From Xylogone sp. PMI_703 (lineage: Eukaryota > Ascomycota > Leotiomycetes), in NCBI GenBank assembly GCA_021399445.1, contig JAJTUQ010000003.1, positions 310,001 through 374,000 of the forward strand: a DNA stretch of 64,000 nucleotides. The letters are read 5' to 3'. Position numbers and translations under genes: made by a program. Position 1 is the first letter of the stretch, and every line of letters begins with the position of its first letter. Shown here piece by piece: positions 23,129 through 34,616 of this stretch. The notes beneath the pieces are model-generated. The model worked only from the letters and a program-made list of their open reading frames with translations. It did not search any database and was not told the origin of the DNA.

Positions 23129-23933
23129 GGTAAAGATTCCAAAGAGTAACGAACAAGTTACAGGACACGGAAAGATACATATATATCTCGGTTATTATGT
23201 TAGCTAATCTATAAACTAGTTAAGATTTTATATTCATCGATTTTAAATAAACGTTTGAACTCAGCATATTATACAAAGCTGCAACTAAAGGCATCACATA
23301 TCTTCAAGAAGGGTTACTGTAATCACCCAATTGAATGAGGTTGCGAATTACTGTGGTACTATCGATTTAGTTTTAGGTGAAATCAATGAACACTTTCGTC
23401 GAAACTGCTGAAACCATGACTATATAATGTACAAAGTACACTTGTACAAAGAAAATCATGTTTTGAACAATATTATAATGGTAATAATTTGGAAGTTATC
23501 AATAATTTAAAAAAATATTATTATAAGCCTACTATTGTTTCCTGCCTTATACATTATTTGGCTCACATGACTTATTTCCCAGCTTTTATTGAGGTCTGTG
23601 GAAGCAAACACGGCGTCTTGGCATAAAAATTTGTAGCACTAATTTCCATGCAGTGATCCGTCTTCTTTGCAAACGTAAAGCTTGAAATGTCGGGCTATGA
23701 GGGTACCAAAATGCTGCTATAAATGAATATTAGAACATAGAATATTTGCCAGACACATATTTTCATGTATCCAGGATATAGTATTCCGAGTCGGCAAAGT
23801 GGTGCATAGACCTGATATCCTATAAAGTGTGTACAGTTATGTTTATATTAATGATGCAGCATTTGGCTAATGATAAGTTCACTCTTGTTTCTCCTCCTGT
23901 TACAACCAAGGGATTACCGGAGAGATTTGCAAT
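23129..23933. other. Intergenic promoter region of SDR2
   Basis: No gene is seen. It holds AT-rich sequence (23440-23530) and the cluster motif at 23607-23621, 313 bp before the SDR2 ATG. Confidence 0.55.
23607..23621 (-). promoter_or_regulatory. Cluster motif AACACGGCGTCTTGG (SDR2 promoter)
   Basis: Identical over 15 bp to 17416-17430. It has the opposite orientation to its gene compared with the ligase copy. Confidence 0.55.
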
Positions 23934-24710
23934 ATGACAGTTGCTATTGTAACCGGGGCATCAAGGGGGATCGGTAGGGCGATAGCTCTGAAGTTAGCAG
24001 AAGATGGGATGGATGTTGCTATTAACGATGTGTATTCTCAACTGCCCGCTTTGGAGGAGGTAAAGCTACAGATTGAACTGCAGCAAAGACGTGCAATTTG
24101 CGTCCCAGCAGATGTTAGTAGGGAAGATGATGTTAAAGAAATGGTTGCTTTGACTGTTCGTGAACTGGGAGAACTGAATGTCATGGTTGCAAATGCAGGG
24201 ATCGTCATTCCACAAAAGCTGTTTGAGGCAACAGTTGAGAACTGGGACAAGGTGATGGGGGTTAATGCAAGAGGAGTCTTCATGTGCTACCGTGAGGCTG
24301 GACGGCAAATGATAGCTCAAGGTAAAGGAGGCAAGATCATTGGGGCGTGCTCTTCTGCTGGTCATAGGCCATCTACACAGGGTGTCGCATATTCCGCAAG
24401 TAAGTGGGCTGTAAGAGGGATCACACAAGTTACGGCATTAGAATTGGCTCAGTATGACATAAATGTTAACGCTTACTGCCCCGGGCCGGTGGATACAAAT
24501 ATGTGGGCCGAAATTGACGCAAGCATATCACAAAGAGATGGTTTACCTCGAGGGCAGTCTTATGAGCAGTCAATACAGTCAAGATGCGCTCTGAAACGCC
24601 CACAAACACCAGAAGATATTGCGGCACTTGTCAGTTTTTTAGCTAGTCCAAAGTCTCGTAACATTACGGGTCAAAGTATTCTCACTGACGGAGGCATGTA
24701 TTTTACCTAG
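23934..24710 (+). CDS. Short-chain dehydrogenase/reductase 2, diacetyl/acetoin-reductase-like
   Basis: A single exon of 258 aa. It has TGASRGIG at the N-terminus, VANAG, CSSAGHRPSTQGVAYSASK with the Ser-Tyr-Lys triad, NAYCPGPVDTNMW, and the C-terminal ITGQSILTDGGM. Size and motifs match the cP2 SDR group that includes acetoin (diacetyl) reductase, sorbitol and mannitol dehydrogenases. It probably acts on a small hydroxy-ketone or polyol in the cytosol. It is a second redox step beside SDR1 and carries the cluster motif upstream. Confidence 0.9.
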   Translation: MTVAIVTGASRGIGRAIALKLAEDGMDVAINDVYSQLPALEEVKLQIELQQRRAICVPADVSREDDVKEMVALTVRELGELNVMVANAGIVIPQKLFEATVENWDKVMGVNARGVFMCYREAGRQMIAQGKGGKIIGACSSAGHRPSTQGVAYSASKWAVRGITQVTALELAQYDINVNAYCPGPVDTNMWAEIDASISQRDGLPRGQSYEQSIQSRCALKRPQTPEDIAALVSFLASPKSRNITGQSILTDGGMYFT

Positions 24711-24984
24711 CGGAGCTACGAGATTCCAGATCTAATTCATAAATTGATTAATTAGGATTAATCTTTCTTTCTTTAGTTCTCCCTAGAGCTCGTGTTTATT
24801 AATCAAGATGAACAAGATCACGAGGCTTAAGATCTTCTATGATTTGATTTTAGCTAATTACCCTAGTTGTTAATAGTAATTACAGTAAAGTTCTATTTAA
24901 ATAGAATGCATTTCCCTCAACTCGTAATAATGTTTGTTAACGCAGTGTTGACTATATGAGTATTTGCCTATGAGCATCATAATA

Positions 24985-26523
24985 TCACCAGATTGATGGC
25001 ACGTTGCCCTCTAAAAGCCTAGCAAGCCTAGCAAGCCTTTCTTTGCTAATCTGAAAGCATTCTGGTAGACCAGTATCACTCCACTGTCCACCAAGAAGGA
25101 GTTTAACAACACCGGGTGCACACGTAAATATACGCGCCATTCCTAGCAGAAATTAGCAAGCTGAGGTAATGGAGATTTTAAGGTGTTGAGGAAGAATCGT
25201 GACATACCATGTCCATTAAATCCGGCACAAATATACTGTCCAGGTAGCGATTCAATAGCCCCAACAAATGGCACCGAGTCAGGAGTCATGGCAATGATTC
25301 CAGTCCATGCATGGTCTAGGCCTTCACCATGCATAGAATCTTCGGGAACGTAATCAGGAAAGACCTGTTTGAAACTAGACAGAGCATTATCAACTATTTC
25401 CTTGTTATAATAAGTGTCATCAGTGCTTAAACGGCTTGCTATTGTTTCGGGGCTGAAATTAGGATTGGATCGTGATACTCCTAAGACTAGTGTTCCATCT
25501 CCTTGTCGCTGGATTAGGGAGTAGAAGTGGTGAAGACTGTAGCGGATGGAAAATGTACTCTGAAAGGCGTTCTCCGCCGAAAATGCAGGTGTAGGGACCA
25601 AAGAGTGAGCCTGAGCGCGGTTTGGTATAACGTATCGCTCTAACTCTGGCAGTAAAAGGGCTGAGTGGGCGTTTGTGCAGTGAATAATCTTTTCTGCTGT
25701 CACTACTCCTCTTGGGGTCTGCACATCCCACAGTGCTGGTGCAGATTCATTACGGATAACTTTCGTCGCTGGGCAGAAGGTGAATAGCTTTACACCTTTC
25801 GATACTACTGCTTTAAGGAGAAACTGAGCCAACTTTGCCGGATGAGAGGACCCTGCAGGCCATTCATATGCCGCTACAGCGCCGTGTACCCTTGTCTTTG
25901 CCTCTGCTTCTTTTCCCTCATAGAACTTGATATGTGAAGTATCGCCCCCTGCCTTTTTATATGCTTCGAAACTCTTAGCCTCGTACGCAGCAAATTCCGG
26001 CGTCATGCAAACATCAAAGGTCGTAGTCAGGTGAAAGTCGAATGGAGCATTGTGCTTCCTGCTAAACTCGTCAACCTTCTGCAGAACACGACGTTCGTCG
26101 GCGATAATCTTCAAAGATTGTTTCTCGCCGTGAACCCTAGAGTATGCACTGAAGCCACGGAAGGCATCTGAGACTAAGTTAGGGCTCGAAAAGAACACAA
26201 ACATCCTATTACTCTAGACTGTACAGACCGGGTCGAACGTGGCCAGCGTTTCGTGAGCTTGCACCGCTAGCTGCCTCTCGCGCCTCCAGTATTATAACAT
26301 CTTCTCCTTTTATACCCGCTTCTAAAAGTTCAAAGGCTGTAAGTGCACCAGATATTCCAGAGCCAATGACCACATATTTCGATGTCGAGGGAACGAAAGT
26401 ATTTTTATTCGCAAATAAAAGAGGAAATGCGCGAGACGTTCGCTGCCAGTAACTTAGACAAGGGGTTATATTTGGCAGGCTCTTGCTAGAGCCACTGCGA
26501 AGATCGGTTTCGGAAGCAATCAT
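24985..26523 (-). CDS. FAD-dependent oxidoreductase, DAO / amine-oxidase-like
   Basis: Exons 26523-26229, 26167-25208 and 25142-24985 give 470 aa. The FAD motif VIGSGISGALTAFELLE begins at about residue 51, followed by EAREAASGASSRNAGHVRP. The C-terminal AMTPDSVPFVGA and ICAGFNGHGMARIF complete the FAD site, as in glycine/D-amino-acid oxidases. The last 52 codons are reached only through a third exon, which restores GHGMA. The likely reaction is oxidation of an amine or amino acid in the cytosol or peroxisome (no clear PTS1, as the protein ends VPSIW). It lacks the cluster motif, so membership in the BVMO regulon is doubtful. It faces the permease at 27320. Confidence 0.88.
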
Positions 26524-27319
26524 GACTGCAGAATGCTAAGAGACATAAGATGTTTAGTACAATCTAGAAACGCGTATACATCGGGCAAAATTAGGCGCAA
26601 AGCTGTATCTAGAGAACATATATATAGTCACTATCCGAATCCGAGTGCAAATGTCTGCCCCGAATATCGGCACTGCTCTTCTATTTACCTCGCATCCGTG
26701 TTATTTGCATAGCATTGCGGGCAACGGAAAGACCGTAACGACAGCGGGGACGATCAAGAAACGAGACATTGACGCCAAGATATCATCCATGTTTCTGTTC
26801 GTGTTATCGCGCGTGCACCTGCCCAGCGAGCTGAAATCCACTAACTCCATGCAAATAGGTTGCGGGGTTATCACCACTTTCTGAATGATCATCTTCAGGA
26901 TTGTCACCGCTGCAGGATCTTAGCTCTTTTGTAGCTTCGAGCTATCTGATCCTCACCCCTCAATGCCCAGGGTCACGTAACATTGTTGCTTCTAGGGGCT
27001 GGACTCTTCTAAGGTGGGGGAGAACATCGATCTGGCACGGATTTGACCATGCCCACTCTCGATGACTGGGTAAATGATCCAAAGCATGGATTGTTTGGCC
27101 TGCTTCTTATCACGCTTCCACCTGCCCACATCATGCTGCGGAGGTTGCATTCACGCCCTGTAGTTCTCGGCTTTTGACGATAGATGCAGATACTGATGAC
27201 TAGTCCATCTCAACTATGCCCATATCTCATATATATCAAGGTCACGATCACCACAAGATCGAACTTTGTTTGTTGCTGTATACTGTGCCTGAATTGTGTC
27301 TGCCCCTTGCACAGCAGCC
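26524..27319. other. Divergent promoter region
   Basis: No gene is seen. The overlapping frames at 26645-26907 have no recognisable domain. It is the promoter of the DAO-like gene and the ACS-family permease. No copy of the cluster motif is present. Confidence 0.5.
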
Positions 27320-29045
27320 ATGCCAACCTTCAAATTCCTTAATCGCACTCCGTTAGCAACGCATCATGTACGCTCTGCGGAGGAGAAGGCTCTGGTTCGG
27401 AAGCTGGATATATTTCTTTTGACTTTCGGTTGCATCTCTCAAGGTATACACGTTGAGCATGAAATATCAATAAAGCATAAAGCATAAAGCACAAGGACTG
27501 ATCAAAATTTATAGTCATCAAGTATCTAGATCAGCAGAATATCAACAATGCCTACGTCTCGGGCATGAAGGAAGACTTGAAGCTTTATGGTAACGAGCTG
27601 AATTTGTGAGTTATATGACTATCATTTTGAAGGATAGTGGAATAACAGGTCCAGCTTCACTACTTATTTTAACGTCGCCTACTGCATCATGCTTATTCCC
27701 TCTCAAATTATCCTTACCTACGTTCGACCAAGTTTCTGGCTTCCAGGTTTGGAACTTGTCTGGGGTATGATTACGGGGCTCATCGCCATCGCGACGAGTG
27801 CAAAGCAAGTCTATGTACTCCGAGTCTTCCTAGGTCTCTGTGAAAGCAGTGCCTGGCCTGGAATGATGACTCTATTTAGTATGTCCATCAAGTTATTTTA
27901 CCTTCGACCACATAGAGCAGGCGTGCAGTTCTCTAATAGTTAGCTTACCAATGTTAGTGTACTGGTATACCCCTACGGAGTTGGCGAAACGCATGGGATT
28001 CTATCATTCATGTCAAGCTGTGGGAACAATGATGTCGGGTGCGTTACAAGCTGCCATAACCAACACTCTAGATGGACGTCACGGACTGGCGGGCTGGCGG
28101 TGGCTGTTTGTCATAAACGCCATTATCACCGTCGTCTGGGGCCTTGCTGGATTCTTCATGATACCTGATCTTCCCAACAAGCCAAATCCGCGTGCATTCT
28201 GGTTTAGGAAAATAGATGCTGAGCTGTCTCTTGAGCGCCTTGCTCGAAATGGACGTGCCGAGCCCAAAAAAATGACCTGGGCAGGTGTTCGACGAACATT
28301 CTCGGACTGGTTAGTCTACTTCATATCAATCCTGTATATCGCGACCGTTCTCGGAACATATGGGTATGTGTACTTCTCACTCTTCCTCAAATCACTTAAG
28401 AATCCGGACGGGAGTCCAAGATGGAGCGTCACGCGGGTTAACACAATCCCCATTGGGGGTTCCGCTATTAACGTGGCCTTTGTATGGATATGGGCACTCC
28501 TATCGGACTTCTTCGAGACCCGGTGGACACTCATCGTCCTCCAAGGAATTATCGGCATCATTCCTTGTATTATTATGAGTATCTGGACCTCACACCCCGC
28601 ATCTGTCTCTGTCTCTGCCGCATATGCATCCTACTTCATCTCATATGTCGCCCTCGGCACAGCGCCTCTCATCTTCTCCTGGCTTTCCGATCTCATTCCA
28701 CAAGACCCAGAAGCCCGTTCACTCATCGTCGGCGTCGCGGTAGCTGGATACTACGCTATTTCTGCTTGGTCGCAGGTTCTTGTGTGGCCAGCTTCTCAAG
28801 CACCATATTACAAATATGGTTGGCAGTCCGCTCTCGCGTTGTTAGTTCTGGTAATTATTATGACGTGCATCCTTCGCTTTATTGATGTGAGGTACCTTTT
28901 ACCAAAACGTCTTGCTTTCCGTGCTACACTAGATGGTCAAGAAGTAGTGAGAAAGACCGATAGTGTGTCGGGTGGATCAGCAAAGAATGATATTGAGGAG
29001 TCACGAAAAGATGCAGACTGGAGGGTAGCGCCAGTTAGGAATTAA
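27320..29045 (+). CDS. MFS permease, anion:cation symporter (allantoate/pantothenate-type) family
   Basis: Exons 27320-27443, 27515-27605, 27649-27878 and 27958-29045 give 510 aa. The start is the ATG at 27320 in MPTFKFLNR. The hallmark of the Dal5/Liz1 group is seen: [20 protein letters not shown] after TM1, then [14 protein letters not shown] and [20 protein letters not shown]. Twelve membrane helices are predicted, with a central loop around [17 protein letters not shown]. Such proteins import carboxylates and vitamins (allantoate, nicotinate, pantothenate, biotin) across the plasma membrane. The exact substrate is unknown. It stands in front of two regulators and an NCS1 permease. Confidence 0.9.
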
Positions 29046-29745
29046 AACAGGGATATAATGTATATAAGTCAAATAGGTCAAATCTTACCGATAAAAGCTA
29101 CTTTACCTGCGTTGAAAACCAAGGCAGCTAGCCCATAACATTCTTAGAAAATCATTTTTCTTTATAAAAGAGGTTGTGCTCTATTCTTGCTTTATCTAAA
29201 GGATTATACAAGCCTCGTGCAGGCCACCACCGATATAATCGACAGGAAGAACTTGAAGCAGTATTTTACGGCTGCGGTAGTTTCTAGGCACTGAGTCCTG
29301 GAAAGATCTAGAATCACAATATCTAACTTTTGTTCTGACACATAACTTTATATTCCGACCAATGATTGATTTACGTAAGGTGTCTTAGAGGAAAAGCAGG
29401 CGTACCTTAAGCCAATTACATCAAACCAACTTACATCCAACTACACGGGACGTACAGTAGATGGGGTGCATTAGTCTGCGAGATTAGCCTGGTAACACTA
29501 TGGAGCTCGCTTTCTGGGTGCGTTATCCATATATGGTACCCGAACACCAGACTCCCATTTCTTTGGAGAAGGCATGACAATCCAGCACGATCGTCTAGTC
29601 CCTAGCCTCTTGAACACCGGCCATTAATTAGACTATTGTAGAGCAAATATCCACTCGATTGTGCGCGTCAAGTCCATATCCAGCTCGGAGCGGTGCGGTG
29701 CCCCACTCTTCGATAGATTGCTGACCTGGGCACAAGCACCTGTCG
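29046..29745. other. Intergenic region
   Basis: No gene is seen. It is the 3' end of the permease and the promoter of the first regulator. Confidence 0.5.
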
Positions 29746-31645
29746 ATGGCACCAAGAAGGATCGCATTCAACGGACGGTTTCGCACATCGCGCACGCGAT
29801 CAGGGTGTCTCCGCTGTCGACAGCGTAAACTAAAATGCGACGGTGAAGACGCGTTCCACCGTGTAATGATGATTTGTTTACTAAGGGCTATGCAGAGAAG
29901 AAACCGCAGTGTCAACGGTGTTGCGACAGCAATATAGCTTGCCCATATGGGATAAAGCTTACTTGGCCCGATGAAGCTCTATCAAAGGGCATCGTTGTTG
30001 GAAGAACCGGGACGAGAAGAAAGAAAGGTGGACACAGCTCTCATAGAAGTTCCATGATAGCCATGGTGGATAGCAAAAGCAATACGTCTTCGACACAGTT
30101 GCAATTAATACGGAATTTAACCCAGCAACCATCAATTGCATTCTTGAATACCACGTCCGAGGATATATTTGTGCACTACAGCCAGGAAGTTTGTACCGTA
30201 GTCTTATCAACTAACAGAGAAGATACCAAACTTGTCGACGCTATATCTGCCCCGAGCACACCAACCTTGGACTTTGCATCTTTGAATATGTCTTCCCCCA
30301 GTCCTTCTGCTGGGCTTGGATTGCTAAACTTGGCACAGTCTGATTCCTTCCTCTTTGAATTCTGTAAGTGACAACTGCGTACCCGAGATGAGATCACAAT
30401 TAAACTCTTACTCCAGATGTGCATCGAATGTGTCCAACGTGTGCTTTAATTGATGCCCGCGACAATGGACACAGAAACGTCATTATCCCCGTTTCAATGT
30501 CTTCATCACTGCTTTTGAAATCAGTACTTGCCGTTGCGGCAAATCATCTGAGGTTCCATGATCCACGGCATCGCATTACAGCTCTTCAATACCGGGGTTA
30601 CACATTGAAGACACTCCAGCAATTGCTTCAAGGAGAGACACATAAAATATCAAAAATAGAGCTATTAAGCACCATTCTAATGCTCTGCTTCTTCGACATT
30701 TCAGATGGGTGTAAACCAGGCTGGATGGAACATCTCGATGGTGCCAATAAAGTATTGACACAGCTCTCAAGCCAAAATAACACACGTTCTGACGAAGCAG
30801 TCCTGTCATTTCTGGGGCAATACTTCGCCTCTCACAATATCCTGGCATATACTGCGCTTGCACATCCTACCAAAGAGCGAGAACAGTCTTTACTACAAGG
30901 AGGCATGTGCTGGCTAAAAATGATCCAGAGACCAGAGCAAGAAATCGACTGCATCGTTGGCTGCTCAACAGAACTCTTGACGATTATCCTTGAACTATCC
31001 CAGAGGATCCGGTCACAAAAAGATACCATAAGTCCACAAGAACGACACCAAATATTCCTCTGGAAAGTCGAGACCGAAAGAAGACTTACTACTCTCGTTC
31101 AGACACCCCTCATCCCACCACGCACGTCATCCTCTTCGCCGTCACCAGCCGACTCTCAAGGCATCTCCACCCTCCTTAACACGGCCGAATCATTCCGGAA
31201 AGCAACCCTTATTCTCCTGCAATATCTTTGTCCTAGTCTCTCTCTAGTATCCACGCGTCAATCCACCATCAAAACCTGCGTACGCGAGATCCTCGATCTC
31301 ATGTCAAGCTGTCCTATATCCCCCGTTGGAGCGCGATCTAGCTCGCTATGGCCGTACTTTATCGCAGCATGCCATGTAACTGAAGACCAGGACAGAATTT
31401 TCGTGTTGAGGAGGTTTGACGAGATGGAGAGTCGGAAGCGATTCGGAAATATCAGACCTGTGAGGGAAGTAGTGGAGTGTGCCTGGAAGCAAAGCGATCT
31501 AAGAGCGGACGGTATCAATGGCATTGTCGAATGGTCTAATTCACAGGATTCGGGTTTAGGAAGGGATAATAATGCTAAGAGACAGAAGTCTTTTGTTTGG
31601 GAGGAGGCAATGGCGCTTTTAGGCATTAACTTGAGTCTCACTTAG
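29746..31645 (+). CDS. Zn2Cys6 transcription factor (Fungal_trans_2 type)
   Basis: Exons 29746-29842, 29896-30363 and 30417-31645 give 597 aa. The zinc cluster CLRCRQRKLKCDEKKPQCQRC...C (about residues 21-47) is split by the first intron, a common position. It is followed by a basic linker RRKK and then a C-terminal fungal-specific domain with LLKSVLAVAANHLRF, LLSTILMLCFFDISDGC and GWMEHLDGANKVL, as in the acriflavine-sensitivity/UaY-distant PF11951 group. It should act in the nucleus. It lies between the permease and another regulator, so control of this permease group is likely but inferred. Confidence 0.9.
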
Positions 31646-31902
31646 CGGAATAGTGGATTGATGGTTTTATCAGGAATTGTGAAATATATTTGTATGTGCA
31701 TAATTATTATGCATCTTTGTGAATACATAATACCATACAGAGTATTACCATGCCTTATCGTGCCTCTAATAAAGCTGGAGCGCCACCCCTGCTCTACCTT
31801 ATCTATCATCCGAGAGCTGCTATCAATGAGGAGTCTCGTAGCCAACTCCTGTGTCCCGGACTCGATACTCAGCAGAAAACCCTATAAAACCAAGATTAAA
31901 AA

Positions 31903-33942
31903 ATGGATTTTCTAGAAGGCAGGAAGTACAAATCGAGAAAGCAGCGACCGTAAGTGTACTTTCACTAGCCCTCAATCAAAAGTAGATTATTGAAAGATTA
32001 ATAACTGCTCCTTTGTAGATGCGACGCCTGTCGACGACGCAAAACATGCTGTGTCAGAGAAGCCGGGTCTGTCAACTGCAAACTCTGTATATCACGGTCT
32101 AGAGATTGCAGGTTTGAGTCGGTACCAAAAGCTCGACCCCGACGATCCCCGAACAGTCGGTTTGCAATAGGCATCGACCAAGATCAGATCGTTCTGGCAA
32201 CCCATAAGCAGACGACAGTTGGTGACAAGAATTCCACATGGAGGATGCAGCATGTTGGCTTGAGTAGTGATCAGGACCCTTGGGTATTCCAGCATTGTTC
32301 TTTCAATCATCTAGATTACTTTAGGCGGCCAGATTGGGTGTGCCTCAGGGTGAAGAAAGGAGGGTTTATACCGATGCTATTTACAGTATTAGTGTCTAGA
32401 TCAGATATACAAATGCCCTAGTTAATAATCTTGCTAGGTTGTCCCAGATAACGATGTCGATACGAAGCCACTCAATTACCCTGCATCAACGTTCGATACA
32501 CTAGCAAATCAGCATGAGCGAGCACTTCTTCAGTCCTACTTTGGCATTGTGAATGCCGCCTTTCCATTATTTGACCCGGCAAGGTTCGCATCAGGTCATG
32601 TTGAGAGCAAGCTGTTGAGAGCGGCAATGTTTGCACTGGCAACTCCCTTCTGTCAAGAAGCAAAACATATACCATTGAGCGAGTATCATACATTTATTCT
32701 ACAAGCCTTGCCAATTGACACGAGATATCCACGTCTTGAGACGGTGGAAGCCGCGTTGCTATTTTTCCAGCGCCACACTGTCTTGAACAGGCATGTTCAA
32801 TCCGCTCTCCTCAGGAACTAATAATTCTGACTCTATATCTGCAGTGCAACAACAACGCCTGGAGAGTGGTCTGATGTTGGAAGTGTATGTTGATAGTTAA
32901 ATATCTGTCAAAAGATCCGCTAATGTTGTTAGATGGTCGGAATGGCCCAAGAATTGGCACTCAATATCGATCCGACCCCGTGGAATATCTCCAAAACTGA
33001 CCGTAATCGCCGAATCAGGATCTGGTGGGCAGTTTATACCCAAGAGCGATGGTCGGCTTTTGCTCTCGGACGCTCGCCGAATATAAATGAAGACTATTGC
33101 ACAACTCCAATGATCACGTTAGATAACTTCTCCAATGACGATTTTGCGACCGTTTCCGATGTCACGCTAACTTCAGCACGTATATTCGTTGGTATAGTCG
33201 AGCTAACAAAAATCCTGTCTGAGCTGATTAAGAAATTCTATACCATCAAAGGAATAGGCCGACTTCAGGAACTAGCGGCACAGGAATTATATGCTATGGT
33301 AGAAGACTACGACGAGCATCTTTGTGTTTTCCAACGTGAACACCTCGAGCCACTAAGCAATGTTGATACCATCCTAGATTCGACAGGTTTGTGTACCCTT
33401 CCTTTTCTTTTCGAGGATATTAGTCGGCTAAGAGTCCTTCCAGGCACGATATTCCTCGCCTTCTATACTCTCGAAATTGTTCTCTGCCGCGGCGTCCTCC
33501 GGAACATCAATAGGGAAGACCCGGGATATCCGCCATTCCGCTCGCGGGCGAGGGACGTGGTCAGGAAGGTTGTTATGCTGCTTGCGCAGCTCCAAGTTAA
33601 CCGACTTCGAGCATTCTGGTGGAGCCGTAAGTTATCAGTTTGTAGAGAAATACAAAGGTTAACTCAAGAAAAACAGCTATGTCGCGCATATGTTTTGCTG
33701 TCGCAGGAAGTTTTATGTATTCTAACCTGTTGACATCAGTCGACGATGACGAGGTTGAGTACTGGTCTAGAGAAGTGGACCAGTATCGTCGGCTCCTGGA
33801 AATGCACAGTGTTTCTTTCGATATCACGAAACTTGCAGCTGCCAGAATGAGTCTCCTAGCCTCCGCTAGTCAGGAGTATGATGAATCAGGTGAAAATGTT
33901 GGGTTGTGGGACGTTGAATCGATCCTAAAAACAATGCAATGA
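31903..33942 (+). CDS. Zn2Cys6 transcription factor (Fungal_trans type)
   Basis: Exons 31903-31949, 32019-32385, 32438-32790, 32845-32884, 32933-33386, 33444-33626 and 33677-33942 give 569 aa. The zinc cluster CDACRRRKTCC...CKLCISRSRDC has CX2CX6CX8CX2CX6C spacing, with an extra Cys and a long central loop. Then follow GLSSDQDPWVFQHCSFNHLDYFRRPDW, a conserved segment of this subfamily, and the fungal_trans core with AAFPLFDPARF, TTTPGEWSDVGSMVGMAQEL and RRIRIWWAVYTQERW. The intron after 32790 needs a GC donor to keep this frame. It should act in the nucleus. Two regulators side by side may form an activator pair for the permease genes or control neighbours separately. Confidence 0.88.
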
Positions 33943-34616
33943 AGGATGTAGTAATAAGGCTAATAAATTTCGCGGGTGTTGAATCTATGATAAGTTGATT
34001 AGTCGTAAGATCTTAAAACCATATGGTGATCGCTTTATGGTCATTGGTATATATCCTTTATTCTAATGATAATTTCGAAATATACCTGTCTGGATTCCTG
34101 TATTGAGACTAATATCGGCATTGTTTATAGCATAATGTAATTGAATGACATTGTAGGTGTAAAAGCAGCCTGAGCATTTACCAAGACTTCGCGTGCGCCC
34201 CAATGATTTAGGATGATTAATTGCCCCATCTTTGGACGTCCGATGGATACTTAGTCGTAATCTGAGATAGCCCTTATCGCTCCTTCTTTCAAGGAAATGG
34301 AGCCAAGAAGCATATCTCAACACTGCCTGGACGAAGTGGTCTACGACCAGCATCGTCGTTGGGCCGCGCCCTTGTTTAGCCCGCAGATCCAATGTTGGCC
34401 CGCAGACTACCATGAGCGTCAATGCAACATACGAATCCGGCCAACGACCCTGTCAGGCCGCTGATATGAATTTCCAATTGCCAATGAGATGGGAATTCGG
34501 AAGCTCAGCATTCCAGATGGCAATATCAACATTTGACCTCGCCCCTGCTCAAAAAACACCAGCACCGTCTGTTTGACAACAATCCTAGCGGTCAAAGGTG
34601 AATCATCCGTACCATC
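33943..34616. other. Intergenic region
   Basis: No gene is supported. A 119-codon frame on the minus strand (34063-34422) has no recognisable domain. It is probably the promoter of the NCS1 permease. Confidence 0.45.

Noticed and set aside
1..26523. A classical secondary-metabolite cluster.
   Set aside because: No polyketide synthase, peptide synthetase, terpene cyclase or prenyltransferase is present. The gene set fits catabolism better.
26645..26907. Overlapping frames between the DAO-like gene and the ACS permease.
   Set aside because: They overlap on opposite strands with no motif. The stretch serves as a divergent promoter.
34063..34422. A 119-codon minus-strand frame before the NCS1 gene.
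   Set aside because: No recognisable features, and it lies in the likely promoter.
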